A stretch of DNA of 63,293 nt from assembly GCF_003987855.1 (NCBI RefSeq), contig NZ_RXIZ01000015.1, positions 500,452-563,744 on the forward strand, read 5' to 3'. Shown here piece by piece: positions 33,397 to 42,651 of this stretch. The translations under genes and the position numbers were made by a program. The first letter of the stretch is position 1. Each line of letters starts with the position of its first letter. The notes under the pieces were generated by a model. That model made no database searches and was not told where the DNA came from. It saw only the letters and a program-made list of their open reading frames with translations. Source of the stretch: Hyphomicrobium sp. (GTDB lineage Bacteria > Pseudomonadota > Alphaproteobacteria > Rhizobiales > Hyphomicrobiaceae).

Positions 33397-34044
33397 ATGG
33401 CAGAGCAAACGACGGAACCCAACCCGCAATCGCCGCAGCCGCTTCTCCACGCCATCGCCATCGCCGATCTTCGCCCCACGCAAATGACGGTGGGCATGCG
33501 CGAAGTTGAACGCAAGCGCGCGGATTGGAAAAAGCTCGCATCGAACAAGACGGGCACCTTCCTTGGCCGTCACATGATACCTGTCGTGCGAGGTCCAAAG
33601 AGCCGCTACTACGTCATCGATCATCACCACCTTGCGCGCGCCCTTCACGACGAGGGTGTCGAGCAGATACTGATCTCGCCTGTCGCCGATCTGCGCGCGT
33701 TGGGCAAAGACGAATTCTGGCGCTTCATGGACAATCGTGGCTGGATGCATCCGTTCGACAGCAATGGCGAACGCCAGACCCGCAGCGAGCTTCCAAAATC
33801 GGTCGCCGATCTGCAGGATGATCCGTACCGCAGCCTTGCGGGCGAACTGCGCTACGCCGGCGGATACGCCAAGGACGCGACGCCGTTCAGCGAATTCCTT
33901 TGGGCCGACGCCCTGCGCGTGCGCGTCGATGCGAAAGCGGCAAAGGGCGATCCCGAGACTGCGCTGACGCAGGCTTTGCAATTCGCGAAAAGTCCCGACG
34001 CGTCGTATCTTCCCGGCTGGTGCGGACCGCATCCGCGTTCGTAG
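33397..34044 (+). CDS. ParB-like nuclease-fold protein (ParBc_2 type)
   Basis: A 215-residue protein with the signature IADLRPTQMTVGMREVERKRADW and YYVIDHHHLARALHDEG, resembling the ParB/sulfiredoxin-like domain found in stand-alone ParBc_2 proteins. It lacks the helix-turn-helix and C-terminal dimerisation parts of true chromosome-partition ParB, and no ParA lies next to it. No signal peptide. The family's activity is not established; chromosome segregation should not be assumed. The VIT-family gene follows 19 bp downstream. Confidence 0.72.
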   Translation: MAEQTTEPNPQSPQPLLHAIAIADLRPTQMTVGMREVERKRADWKKLASNKTGTFLGRHMIPVVRGPKSRYYVIDHHHLARALHDEGVEQILISPVADLRALGKDEFWRFMDNRGWMHPFDSNGERQTRSELPKSVADLQDDPYRSLAGELRYAGGYAKDATPFSEFLWADALRVRVDAKAAKGDPETALTQALQFAKSPDASYLPGWCGPHPRS

Positions 34045-34063
34045 AAGAGATGGGAATTCTGAA

Positions 34064-34753
34064 ATGTCCATGGTCGAGCAGCACGTGGTGGAACGCGTCG
34101 GCTGGCTGCGCGCAGCGGTGCTCGGCGCCAATGACGGCATTCTGTCGACGGCGAGCCTGATCGCTGGCGTCGCCTCGGCCAACGGCTCTCAGCAGTCAAT
34201 CCTTATCGCGGGCGTCGCTGGCCTCGTTGCCGGCTCGCTGTCGATGGCAGCAGGCGAATACGTATCGGTGAGTTCACAACGCGATGCCGAGAACGCCGAT
34301 CTCGATCGCGAACGCAAGGAGCTCGCGACCCAGCCCGAGTTCGAGCTTCAGGAGCTTGCGGACATCTACGTGAAGCGCGGCGTCGAGCCCTCGCTTGCGC
34401 GGCAGGTCGCCAAGCAGCTGATGGCGCGGGATGCGCTCGGCGTGCATGCGCGCGAAGAGTTAGGCATTTCCGAACTGACGACCGCACGCCCGATTACCGC
34501 CGCGCTCGCCTCTGCCGCGTCGTTCGCGGTTGGCGCTGCCGTTCCGGTGCTGGTGGCTCTGTTCTCGCCGGAGGGTCGGGCGACGATACTGGTTACCGCC
34601 GCCTCGCTTATCTGTCTGGCGATATTGGGGGCGGTGGGCGCGCAGGCCGGCGGCGCCAACGTCTGGCGCGCGACGATGCGCGTGACCTTCTGGGGGGCGT
34701 TGGCAATGGCGATCACCGCATTGATCGGCCACCTCTCCGGCCAGACGGTTTAG
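34064..34753 (+). CDS. VIT1/CCC1-family transporter
   Basis: A 229-residue membrane protein of the VIT family, which moves iron or manganese. The conserved first segment LRAAVLGANDGILSTASLIAGVASA and the second GLVAGSLSMAAGEYVSVSSQRDAE are diagnostic. A cytoplasmic metal-binding stretch rich in Glu follows, then three hydrophobic segments, giving five in all. Direction (export of Fe or Mn from the cytoplasm) is inferred from characterised relatives. Confidence 0.9.
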   Translation: MSMVEQHVVERVGWLRAAVLGANDGILSTASLIAGVASANGSQQSILIAGVAGLVAGSLSMAAGEYVSVSSQRDAENADLDRERKELATQPEFELQELADIYVKRGVEPSLARQVAKQLMARDALGVHAREELGISELTTARPITAALASAASFAVGAAVPVLVALFSPEGRATILVTAASLICLAILGAVGAQAGGANVWRATMRVTFWGALAMAITALIGHLSGQTV

Positions 34754-34890
34754 CGGCCGTTTGCCATACGCACTTCCTTGCCGGGACTATCGGAGCTATA
34801 CGGACTGCATCCGTACTGGATTTCTCGTATGATTTGCGCATTGCGCCGGTGGCCGAACGTTTTCGCGGCTGCCCGATGTTGGACTATGTA

Positions 34891-35886
34891 ATGACCACCA
34901 CGACTTCCAAGGTTGAAACCCTCCGCGTCGCCGATGGCGAGGCCGATATGCGCCTCGATCGCTGGTTCCGCGTGCATTTTCCGGAGGTCGGGTACACCTA
35001 CCTTCAGAAGCTCCTGCGCTCGGGCCAGGTGCGCGTCGATTCCAAGCGCGCGCAGGCGAATGATCGCTTGAACGCTGGCGCCGAGATCCGGGTGCCGGCA
35101 ATTGTGCGCCAGCCGAAGAAATCAGGCACCGGTTTGCAGGCTCCTCCCGGCGTGTCCAAGGGTGATCGCGACGCCATCGAGAAAATGATCCTGTTCGAGG
35201 ACGAGCACGTGCTCGTCTTGAACAAGCCGTTCGGTCTCGCCGTGCAAGGCGGGACAGGAACGAAGAAGCACATCGACGGCATGCTCGAGGGCATGGCGGA
35301 CCGGTTCGGCGGCGAGCGTCCGCGCCTCGTCCATCGTCTCGATCGTGATACGACGGGCGTGCTGCTCGTCGCCAAGACGCGCGATGCGGCGGCAAAGCTC
35401 GGCCGCACGTTCCAGACGCGGTCTGCTGCCAAAACATATTGGGCGCTCGTCAAGGGTGTGCCAAAGCCTCCGCAAGGCAAGGTCGAAGCAGCGCTGGTGA
35501 AGGCTTCCGGCCCGGACGGCGACCGCGTTCGCAAAGCCAAGCCTGGCGAGCAGGACGTCGCCATGCACGCGACGACGCATTATTCGGTGGTAGACCGCGC
35601 CGCTCACAAGGTGGCGTGGGTCTCGTTGAAGCCTGTAACCGGGCGTCAGCACCAGCTGCGCGCGCACATGCATCTCATCGGTCATCCGATCGTCGGCGAC
35701 AACAAGTACGAGGGCGACGTCAACATGCCCGCCGAGAACATGGACAAGAAGCTGCATCTGCACGCCCGCCGTCTCGTCATTCCGCATCCCAAAGGCGGCA
35801 AGACGATCGATGTTACGGCGCCCTTGCCGGATCACATGCGGCGGAGCTGGGAGCTGTTGGGCTTCGACGAAGAGAAGTTCGAATAG
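34891..35886 (+). CDS. RluC-type 23S rRNA pseudouridine synthase
   Basis: A protein of about 331 residues. An N-terminal S4 RNA-binding domain (MRLDRWFRVHFPEVGYTYLQKLLRSGQVRVDSKRA) is followed by the catalytic domain with HRLDRDTTGVLLVAKT, in which the HRLDRxTSG-type aspartate is the nucleophile. It most resembles RluC, which modifies 23S rRNA. The start is uncertain: ATGs at 34876 and 34891 and an upstream start at 34834 are possible, and none has a strong ribosome site; 34891 best fits the family. Confidence 0.88.
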   Translation: MTTTTSKVETLRVADGEADMRLDRWFRVHFPEVGYTYLQKLLRSGQVRVDSKRAQANDRLNAGAEIRVPAIVRQPKKSGTGLQAPPGVSKGDRDAIEKMILFEDEHVLVLNKPFGLAVQGGTGTKKHIDGMLEGMADRFGGERPRLVHRLDRDTTGVLLVAKTRDAAAKLGRTFQTRSAAKTYWALVKGVPKPPQGKVEAALVKASGPDGDRVRKAKPGEQDVAMHATTHYSVVDRAAHKVAWVSLKPVTGRQHQLRAHMHLIGHPIVGDNKYEGDVNMPAENMDKKLHLHARRLVIPHPKGGKTIDVTAPLPDHMRRSWELLGFDEEKFE

Positions 35887-35901
35887 GAAGAAGCCACCTT
35901 G

Positions 35902-36420
35902 ATGATCGAGGAAATCGTCAGGTTCATTCTGTCAAATTTCACCCTGACGTTCCTCGTGATCGGTCTGCTGTTCTCGCTGGTCGCGATCGCACGCGCGCTA
36001 AAGCCGGTGACGGCCGCGATGGTCGTCGAGAAGCTGATCTCCTGGCACGTCTTCTGGGCCATCGGCGTCTGCTTCTTCTACAATTTTGTGATGCATTCGA
36101 TTTTCGGCAAGACGGCGGCTGCATTCATCGGCTGGCCCGACAGTCCGTTTCAATTCGAGGTCGGAACGGCGAGCCTCGGCTTTTCGGTGGTCGGCTTTTT
36201 GGCGGCGTTTCGCAGCTTCGATCTTCGGCTCGCGGCGATTGTTGGTCCGGCGATCTTCACTTTAGGAGCCGCGGTGGGGCACATCTATCAGATGATGACC
36301 GCCCATGATTTCGCACCCGGCAATGCCGGCGTAATTTTCTATCTCGATATTCTGATCCCACTGTTCGGATTCCTTCTGCTCTGGCTGGCGCATCGCTACA
36401 GCCTGAAAGGAGAGCCGTGA
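35902..36420 (+). CDS. Small integral membrane protein (DUF6790-like)
   Basis: A 172-residue protein with about five hydrophobic helices (for example LTFLVIGLLFSLVAIARAL, HVFWAIGVCFFYNFVMH and YLDILIPLFGFLLLWLAHR). The pattern is that of the DUF6790 group of inner-membrane proteins of unknown role. Begins 15 bp after the pseudouridine synthase and its stop overlaps the next ATG (TGATG), so it is in an operon with the DUF1272-like gene. Confidence 0.7.
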   Translation: MIEEIVRFILSNFTLTFLVIGLLFSLVAIARALKPVTAAMVVEKLISWHVFWAIGVCFFYNFVMHSIFGKTAAAFIGWPDSPFQFEVGTASLGFSVVGFLAAFRSFDLRLAAIVGPAIFTLGAAVGHIYQMMTAHDFAPGNAGVIFYLDILIPLFGFLLLWLAHRYSLKGEP

Positions 36421-36728
36421 TGCTGGAACTGCGGCCGACGTGCGAAAACTGCAATCGCCCCTTGCCCCCAGATTCGAGCGAGGCTCGCATCTGCTCCTAC
36501 GAATGCACGTTTTGTGCGCAATGCGTTGATGAGGTTCTGAAGAATGTTTGCCCCAATTGCGGAGGCGGGTTCGCGCTGAGGCCGGTGCGTCCATCGGTAA
36601 ACTGGAACGGCGACAACTACCTGGGCAAGGACCCTGCAAGCACGGTCATCAAGCATCGCCCTGTCGACGCCGCGAAGCATGCGGAATTCTTAGCCAAAAT
36701 CATGGGAATACCGCCGGAGCGCCGCTGA
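36420..36728 (+). CDS. Zinc-ribbon protein, DUF1272 family
   Basis: A 102-residue protein with four CxxC pairs (TCENCNRPL, CSYECTFCAQC, CPNCGG), an almost certain double zinc-ribbon. The core ELRPTCENCNRPLPPDSSEARICSYECTFC identifies DUF1272. Function is unknown. ATG at 36420 overlaps the upstream stop. Confidence 0.85.
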   Translation: MLELRPTCENCNRPLPPDSSEARICSYECTFCAQCVDEVLKNVCPNCGGGFALRPVRPSVNWNGDNYLGKDPASTVIKHRPVDAAKHAEFLAKIMGIPPERR

Positions 36729-36765
36729 CATTGCGCACTGTCGCAGGCATCGCTAAATACCCCTC

Positions 36766-37446
36766 ATGAAACTCGTAGTGTTTGATTGCGACGGCACGAT
36801 CGTCGACAGCCAGGCCGGCATCGTGCTTTCGATGGTGCATGCATTCACGTCGCTGCAGATGACGCCGCCGACCCGGGAAGCCACGCTTTCCGTCGTCGGC
36901 CTGTCGCTTCCTGAGGCCTTCGCGGTACTGGCTCCCGACGTCGAAAAGGCGACCCGCGCCGAACTTGCAGAACGATACAAGTCGGCCTTCCGGGAGCTGA
37001 AACACGACCCGGCCGAAACGGAAATTTTGTTCCCCCAGGCGAAAGAGATCATCGCCCAGCTGGCTGCGCGCGACGATCATCTGCTCGGCATCGCGACCGG
37101 CAAGTCCCGCCGCGGTATCGATCGGTTGTTCGATCGTGAAGGCTGGCACGGCAGCTTCGCGACCATTCAGACGGCCGACGACCACCCCTCGAAGCCTCAT
37201 CCCTCCATGCTCCATCGGGCCATGCTCGAAACCGATACCGCGCCGGAAGTTGCGGTGATGATCGGCGACACGACCTACGATATGGCAATGGCGCGTTCGG
37301 CAGGGATAGCGGCAATTGGCGTCGCCTGGGGTTATCACACAGTCGCGGATCTAATGGGGGCCGGTGCGCATATTATAGTCGAGCGCTTCACGGACCTGCC
37401 GCAAGCGATCGAAGATGTCTTCGCAATCGAAAGCCGAGCCGCATGA
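36766..37446 (+). CDS. HAD-family phosphatase (phosphoglycolate phosphatase-like)
   Basis: A 226-residue HAD hydrolase. Motif I is VVFDCDGTIVDSQ with the nucleophile D8 and acid/base D10, motif II the GIATGKS region, and motif IV VMIGDTTYDMAMA. It has an N-terminal helical cap. It resembles Gph-like phosphatases, but substrate cannot be told. Its stop overlaps the ATP12 gene start by four bases (ATGA), a pairing common in alphaproteobacteria. Confidence 0.9.
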   Translation: MKLVVFDCDGTIVDSQAGIVLSMVHAFTSLQMTPPTREATLSVVGLSLPEAFAVLAPDVEKATRAELAERYKSAFRELKHDPAETEILFPQAKEIIAQLAARDDHLLGIATGKSRRGIDRLFDREGWHGSFATIQTADDHPSKPHPSMLHRAMLETDTAPEVAVMIGDTTYDMAMARSAGIAAIGVAWGYHTVADLMGAGAHIIVERFTDLPQAIEDVFAIESRAA

Positions 37447-38246
37447 CGGGTGAGAACGAAAGCGACAAGCCTGCCTCGGACGAATGGGGACCTCGCCCTA
37501 CCGGCGGCCCGGGGAAGACATTGACCGACAGCCTTGCGAAGCCGCTTCCGCGCCGCTTCTACAAAGAGGTAAGCATCGGCGACAGCGCGCCTTTCCACGT
37601 CCTGCTCGACGGCCGTCAGATCAAGACTCCCAAGAAACGCGCGCTTGCCCTCCCCACGAAGGCTCTCGCTGAGGCGATTGCCGAAGAGTGGCGTGCGCAG
37701 GCGGAGGTGATCAATCCGGCTCATATGCCGCTTACCCGCTTTGCCAACACCGCCATCGATGCGGTCGTGGAAACGCTCGATGCGGTGGCTGACGATATTG
37801 CCGCCTACGCTGGTAGCGATCTCATTTGCTACCGTGCGGAAGCCCCTGAAAAGTTGGTCGAACTTCAGGCCGAGCATTGGGACCCGATCGTCGCGTGGGC
37901 GAATGAGACCCTCAATGCGCACTTCAGGGTCGGTTTCGGCATCGTGCACGTTGCCCAGCCGGGCGAGGCGATCGCGTCCTTCGCGCATGCGCTGCTGCCG
38001 CACGAGGCCATGCGCCTGACGGCCATGCATGTCCTCACCACGTTGACGGGTTCCGCGCTGATTGCACTCGCCGTCGATAGACAGTGGCTCAGTCCAGACG
38101 TGGCGTGGGCCGCCGCGCACGTCGACGAGGATTACCAGATCGCCCATTGGGGTGAGGATTTCGAAGCCGCCGCACGGCGTCGCGGCCGTCGCACCGAGTT
38201 CGATGCCGCCGTGAAGTTTCTCGCTTTGATCGAGAAGCCTACGTAG
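37443..38246 (+). CDS. ATP12-family F1-ATPase assembly chaperone
   Basis: A 267-residue soluble protein of the ATP12 family, which in mitochondria helps the alpha subunit of F1 join the complex. Landmarks are PLPRRFYKEVSIG, LDGRQIKTPKKRALALPTKALAEAIAEEWRAQ and the segment SDLICYRAEAPEKLVELQAEHWDPI. It is coupled to the upstream HAD gene. It converges on the CNNM gene and the two coding ends overlap by 8 bp. Confidence 0.92.
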   Translation: MTGENESDKPASDEWGPRPTGGPGKTLTDSLAKPLPRRFYKEVSIGDSAPFHVLLDGRQIKTPKKRALALPTKALAEAIAEEWRAQAEVINPAHMPLTRFANTAIDAVVETLDAVADDIAAYAGSDLICYRAEAPEKLVELQAEHWDPIVAWANETLNAHFRVGFGIVHVAQPGEAIASFAHALLPHEAMRLTAMHVLTTLTGSALIALAVDRQWLSPDVAWAAAHVDEDYQIAHWGEDFEAAARRRGRRTEFDAAVKFLALIEKPT

Positions 38247-39579
38247 GAATTCGCCGGCGCAGAGGTACGAGGCGGCTCGCGAGCACCTTGTCGATCCGCC
38301 GCGCATCGAGGTCGACCACCTCGAACCGCCATCCGCTGATGTCGATATGTTCTCCCGTTTTCGGAAGATGCTGCAGGCCTGCGAGCACGAAGCCCGCCAC
38401 CGTCTCGTAAGAGCGGTTCTCGGGGATCGTGATGCCGATCTTCTCGGCCATTTCATCGACCGGCATAGCGCCGGACAAGAGCCAAGAGCCGTCGTCGCGC
38501 TCGACAGCGTGAGGTTCTAGCCCCTCCGCATCGGATTTGAACACGCCAGCGATCGCCTCGAGAATGTCGGCGGGCGTCACCAGCCCTTCGAAGTCCCCGT
38601 ATTCGTTGTGAATTAGGGCCATCGGCACTTCGGCGTCGCGCAGTACCGATAAGACATCGAGCGCGGCCGCGGTCTCCGGGATCATTGGCGCCCGGCGAAC
38701 GAACGGCTTGATGTCCAACGCCTCGCCCTTCAGCACACTCGATAACAGCTCGCGCGTTTGCACCACGCCGACCAGCTTGTCGGCTGAGCCTTCGCCAACA
38801 GGCAGGCGCGAATGAGGCGTCGAAATCAAGCGCTCGCGAATGACTTCGGCCGGAGCGGTCACGTCGATCCAAACGACGTCGGTGCGCGGCGTCATGATCC
38901 CGACGACGGCGCGATCCGCCAGACGCATGACGCCGGAAATGAGTTCCCCTTCGCCGCTTTCGAGAACGCCCGCGGTTTCAGCTTCGGCGATGAGGGTCTT
39001 GATCTCCTCGTCCGTGACCTTGCTCGCGTTCTCCTGCGAAAGCCCGAGCAACCGGAACACCAGGTTGGTCGAGGCTTCGAGCAGCCAAACGAGTGGGCTC
39101 GCGGCAGTTGCGAAAGCCGTCATGATCGGTGCGACCACGCAGGCGATCGTCTCGGCATTTCGGAGCGCCAGCGTCTTGGGTACCAATTCGCCGATGATGA
39201 CCGAGAGATAAGTGATGACCGCAACGACGATGCCGAAGCCGAGCGGGTCGGCGACCTGAGGACTGAACCCCAGGCCTTGCAGATGGCCGGAGGCGTCCTC
39301 GCCGAAGGTCTCGCCGGAATAGGCGCCGTTGATAGTGCCGATGAGCGTGATGCCGATCTGAACAGCTGAAAGGAAACGACCGGGCTGTGCGGAAAGGGCG
39401 AGCGCGCTGCTGGCACCGGCTCTGCCAGCGGCAGCCATTGTCTTGAGCCGCGGCCGGCGCGCGGACACGACTGCCAGCTCGGAAAGCGCAAAAAGGCCGT
39501 TGAGCAGAATGAGAGCCAGGACGATAAGGACTTCGGTCACGACATTCGCGGCCGACGGATCGCGTCCTAGCCACTCCAA
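38239..39579 (-). CDS. CNNM/CorC-family membrane protein (HlyC/CorC type)
   Basis: A 446-residue protein with an N-terminal DUF21 membrane domain of about three to four helices (VLIVLALILLNGLFALSELAVVSARRPRLK is diagnostic). Two CBS domains follow (GIMTPRTDVVWIDV and MIPETAAALDVLSVLRD) and then a C-terminal CorC_HlyC transporter-associated domain. Proteins of this family are linked to Mg2+ or Co2+ efflux. The tail overlaps the convergent ATP12 gene by 8 bp. Confidence 0.93.
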   Translation of the reverse strand: MEWLGRDPSAANVVTEVLIVLALILLNGLFALSELAVVSARRPRLKTMAAAGRAGASSALALSAQPGRFLSAVQIGITLIGTINGAYSGETFGEDASGHLQGLGFSPQVADPLGFGIVVAVITYLSVIIGELVPKTLALRNAETIACVVAPIMTAFATAASPLVWLLEASTNLVFRLLGLSQENASKVTDEEIKTLIAEAETAGVLESGEGELISGVMRLADRAVVGIMTPRTDVVWIDVTAPAEVIRERLISTPHSRLPVGEGSADKLVGVVQTRELLSSVLKGEALDIKPFVRRAPMIPETAAALDVLSVLRDAEVPMALIHNEYGDFEGLVTPADILEAIAGVFKSDAEGLEPHAVERDDGSWLLSGAMPVDEMAEKIGITIPENRSYETVAGFVLAGLQHLPKTGEHIDISGWRFEVVDLDARRIDKVLASRLVPLRRRIPT

Positions 39580-39807
39580 GTTATTGAGATTCCAATGCTA
39601 GGGGTTCGCCATGATCAAATCAAGGCCGTCGCCGGCCTCGCAAAATCGAGGCTTTCCTTAGTTAAGGGGCGTTCAGTCTGGAATCTGGTCCCTGATGTAT
39701 CGACCTTGCACTCTTCGCAGCAAATAGCAGAGCCCTCCCGCTTGCTCTCACTTGCCCTGCCGCTGACTATCAAGAACACTTTCGAAGTGATTCGAGGTCG
39801 ATGACCA

Positions 39808-40515
39808 ATGCTCAACGCGCCGCGCATTCCTGAGCTAGCGCAACGCGACCGGTTCGTGCGCCGGGCGGTTGCCGAAGGGCGCGTGCTGACGCTGGCGGAC
39901 GAGGAGAATGCCTCGGTACCGTCTCAGAAAGTCGCCGGTCGCACGGTCCAGCTCTTCTGGTCGAGCCCGATCGAGGCTGGCCGCTGGGCGGAGGCGCTGG
40001 CAGGCAACCGAGAGCTGCAGGATCTCTCGCTCGAGGTCTTTGCGACCGACCTCCTGCCGGGCATCGCGACCGCCAAGGGCTTCGTTGGCACCGATTGGGT
40101 GTCCGATCCGATCGAAGCCGAGATTGACCCCCGTGACCTTCTGATCCGGCTGAAAACCGAAGCAATCCCTCATTATGCAAACGCCGCCCGCGAGCGCCGC
40201 GAAGTTTACCTTGTCGGCAATGCCGAAGGTCCGATGCTGACGCCGGGCAGCCAGAAGCCGCGCACGCCGGAGCGGCTGCATGTGTTTGCCACGCGCGCCG
40301 ACGCCGAAGCGCACATGAAGAAGATCTCTGGTAAACGCGTGATCGTCGATCCGCTGCCCAATTTCATCGGGGCGACCTTGCCCTGGGCAGCCGCGGGGAA
40401 GTACCCCGTTATGATCGAGCCGATCCGTGGCGCAGGCTTCCTCGAGGTGAAGCCCCCTGAGCTGACCACCCGGCTCACCGAAGACGCAGCCGAAGGCGTA
40501 ATAAAAACCGCCTGA
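39808..40515 (+). CDS. Conserved protein, DUF2750-like
   Basis: A 235-residue soluble protein. Its first half (RDRFVRRAVAEGRVLTLAD...VQLFWSSPIEAGRWAEAL) has the pattern of DUF2750, a family of unknown function, and its second half (LHVFATRADAEAHMKKI) may be a diverged second copy. No signal peptide or metal site is visible. The 228 bp upstream contain no clear promoter; the neighbour downstream is pccB. Function unknown. Confidence 0.65.
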   Translation: MLNAPRIPELAQRDRFVRRAVAEGRVLTLADEENASVPSQKVAGRTVQLFWSSPIEAGRWAEALAGNRELQDLSLEVFATDLLPGIATAKGFVGTDWVSDPIEAEIDPRDLLIRLKTEAIPHYANAARERREVYLVGNAEGPMLTPGSQKPRTPERLHVFATRADAEAHMKKISGKRVIVDPLPNFIGATLPWAAAGKYPVMIEPIRGAGFLEVKPPELTTRLTEDAAEGVIKTA

Positions 40516-40640
40516 TTCCCGGCATTTGAAAGCGGTTAAGGGTCCGGTTCCGCTTTGCGACAACTCACCGTTTGCGCCGTATGGGAGCCATGCTAGAGAG
40601 CCCTTCCGGCAGATTTCGCCCGAGCCAGGCAAGGGGTTCC

Positions 40641-42173
40641 ATGAAAGACATTATCGATGAGCTTGAAAAGCGCCGCGACAATGCCCGTCTCGGTGGCGGA
40701 CGTGCCCGCATTGACGCCCAGCATGCCAAGGGCAAGCTGACGGCGCGCGAGCGCATCGAGCTCTTGATGGATGATGGCTCGTTCGAAGAATTCGATATGT
40801 ACGTCGAGCACCGCTGCACCGACTTCGGCATGGAGAAGACGAAGGTTCCGGGCGACGGTGTCGTCACGGGCTGGGGCACGATCAACGGCCGCGTCGTCTA
40901 CGTCTTCGCCAAAGACTTCACGGTGATGGGCGGCTCGCTTTCGGAGACGCACGCAAAGAAGATCACCAAGATCCAGGACATGGCGCTGAAGAACCGCGCC
41001 CCCATCATCGGCCTGTTCGACGCCGGTGGTGCCCGCATCCAGGAAGGCGTGGACGCGCTCGGCGGCTATGGCGAAGTCTTCACGCGCAACGTGCTGGCCT
41101 CCGGCGTCATCCCGCAGATCTCGGTCATCATGGGACCGTGCGCGGGCGGCGACGTCTACTCGCCTGCCATGACCGACTTCATCTTCATGGTGAAAGACAC
41201 GAGCTACATGTTCGTGACCGGACCTGACGTGGTGAAGACGGTGACGAACGAGACAGTGACCGCCGAAGAGCTAGGCGGCGCCAAGGTTCACACCACAAAA
41301 TCTTCGATTGCGGACAAGGCCTACGAGAACGATCTCGAGTCGCTCCTGCAGATGCGCCGTCTGATGGATTTTCTGCCCTCGAGCAATCAGGCCGGCGTGC
41401 CGATCATCCCGACCAACGACAGTCCGGAGCGCATCGATCACTCGCTAGATACGCTCATTCCGGACAATCCGAACAAGCCATACGACATCAAGGAGCTGAT
41501 CCTCAAAGTCGTCGATGAAGCGGATTTCTTTGAAATTCAAGAAGCCTTCGCCAAGAACATCGTGACGGGCTTTGCTCGCATGGAAGGTTCTACCGTCGGG
41601 ATCATCGCCAATCAGCCGATGGTGCTTGCAGGCGTGCTCGACAGCGACGCGTCGCGCAAGGCGGCCCGCTTCGTTCGCTTCTGCGATTGCTTCGACATTC
41701 CGCTCGTGACCTTCGTTGACGTTCCGGGCTTCCTGCCTGGTACGGCGCAGGAATACGGCGGCCTAATCAAGCACGGCGCGAAGCTGCTGTTCGCCTATGC
41801 CGAGGCCACGGTGCCGAAGGTTACGGTCATCACGCGCAAGGCCTATGGCGGCGCCTACGACGTGATGAGTTCCAAGCACATTCGCGGTGACGTCAACTAC
41901 GCATGGCCCACCGCCGAGATCGCAGTGATGGGCGCCAAAGGCGCGGCGGAGATCCTTTATCGGTCGGAGCTGTCGGATCCCGTAAAGATCCAGGCACGCA
42001 TTGACGAGTACAAGAAGCGCTTTGCCAATCCCTTCGTCGCCGCCGAACGCGGCTATATCGATGAGGTCATCACGCCCTCCGCGACGCGTAAGCGGCTATG
42101 CCGCGCACTAAATATGCTGCGCAACAAGACGCTCGAAAATCCCTGGAAGAAGCACGACAATATTCCGCTTTAA
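40641..42173 (+). CDS. pccB: Propionyl-CoA carboxylase beta subunit (carboxyltransferase)
   Basis: A 510-residue carboxyltransferase that moves CO2 from carboxybiotin to propionyl-CoA, giving methylmalonyl-CoA. [42 protein letters not shown] opens the protein and matches PccB; the glycine-rich [22 protein letters not shown] and [17 protein letters not shown] oxyanion regions are intact. The start at 40641 after AAGGGG gives the exact family length. The biotin-carrying alpha subunit is not in this window. The pathway serves odd-chain or branched substrates and, in ethylmalonyl-CoA users, C2 assimilation. Confidence 0.96.
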   Translation: MKDIIDELEKRRDNARLGGGRARIDAQHAKGKLTARERIELLMDDGSFEEFDMYVEHRCTDFGMEKTKVPGDGVVTGWGTINGRVVYVFAKDFTVMGGSLSETHAKKITKIQDMALKNRAPIIGLFDAGGARIQEGVDALGGYGEVFTRNVLASGVIPQISVIMGPCAGGDVYSPAMTDFIFMVKDTSYMFVTGPDVVKTVTNETVTAEELGGAKVHTTKSSIADKAYENDLESLLQMRRLMDFLPSSNQAGVPIIPTNDSPERIDHSLDTLIPDNPNKPYDIKELILKVVDEADFFEIQEAFAKNIVTGFARMEGSTVGIIANQPMVLAGVLDSDASRKAARFVRFCDCFDIPLVTFVDVPGFLPGTAQEYGGLIKHGAKLLFAYAEATVPKVTVITRKAYGGAYDVMSSKHIRGDVNYAWPTAEIAVMGAKGAAEILYRSELSDPVKIQARIDEYKKRFANPFVAAERGYIDEVITPSATRKRLCRALNMLRNKTLENPWKKHDNIPL

Positions 42174-42183
42174 GCGGAGTAAA

Positions 42184-42211
42184 CGGCGGCAGGGTCCAAA
42201 CCTAGCCGCCG
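42184..42211. terminator. Hairpin after pccB
   Basis: CGGCGGC (42184-42190) and GCCGCCG (42205-42211) pair exactly; an inner AGG/CCT can extend the stem. It begins 11 bp after the pccB stop. No U-run follows. Confidence 0.55.
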
Positions 42212-42227
42212 TGTGATGCGTAATGTG

Positions 42228-42250
42228 GCGCCGAGTCTAAACCTCGGCGC
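42228..42250. terminator. Hairpin between the convergent pccB and small secreted-protein genes
   Basis: GCGCCGAG (42228-42235), loop TCTAAAC, CTCGGCGC (42243-42250). Immediately downstream of the minus-strand gene ending at 42256; probably terminates it or works from both sides. Confidence 0.55.
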
Positions 42251-42255
42251 GGCTC

Positions 42256-42507
42256 TCAGAAGCCGATCCAAACGCCGCGGCGCCAATAACCGCGTCCTTC
42301 ATGTTCGCGCCAGCGATAATGCTCGGCCTCGCGCCAACGCCAGTTGTCGGGATGCACGACGACGCCGAAGCCGGGATCGTAATTGTACCGGTGCCGGACG
42401 TGCCAGCAATCGCCTTCGCCGTTGCATACGATATCGGCGGAGGCCGTCGTCGCAGTGAACCCGAGCATGGTTGCTCCGAGTAGCGCAGCCGTCGTGACAA
42501 ATTTCAT
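42256..42507 (-). CDS. Small secreted Trp/Arg/His-rich protein
   Basis: An 83-residue protein. Residues 1-24 are a signal peptide (MKFVTTAALLGATMLGFTATTASA), cleaved before DIVCNGEGDCWH. The mature part has two cysteines (likely one disulfide) and a tail dense in W, R, H, Y and E (DNWRWREAEHYRWREHEGRGYWRRG). It has a very strong ribosome site, AAGGAGG. I recognise no function. It converges on pccB. Confidence 0.75.
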   Translation of the reverse strand: MKFVTTAALLGATMLGFTATTASADIVCNGEGDCWHVRHRYNYDPGFGVVVHPDNWRWREAEHYRWREHEGRGYWRRGVWIGF

Positions 42508-42651
42508 CGGGCTTTCCTCCTTGTTGCTTACGGCGGCAGGAAAACAAGCTCGCGGCGGGATAGTTTCCCAACGCGATTCTCTTTGACCGATTTGTAAGAA
42601 AGCGAAGCTTGGCCTCGTGGCGAATTGCTCGCCACTTAGAAAACGTCACGC

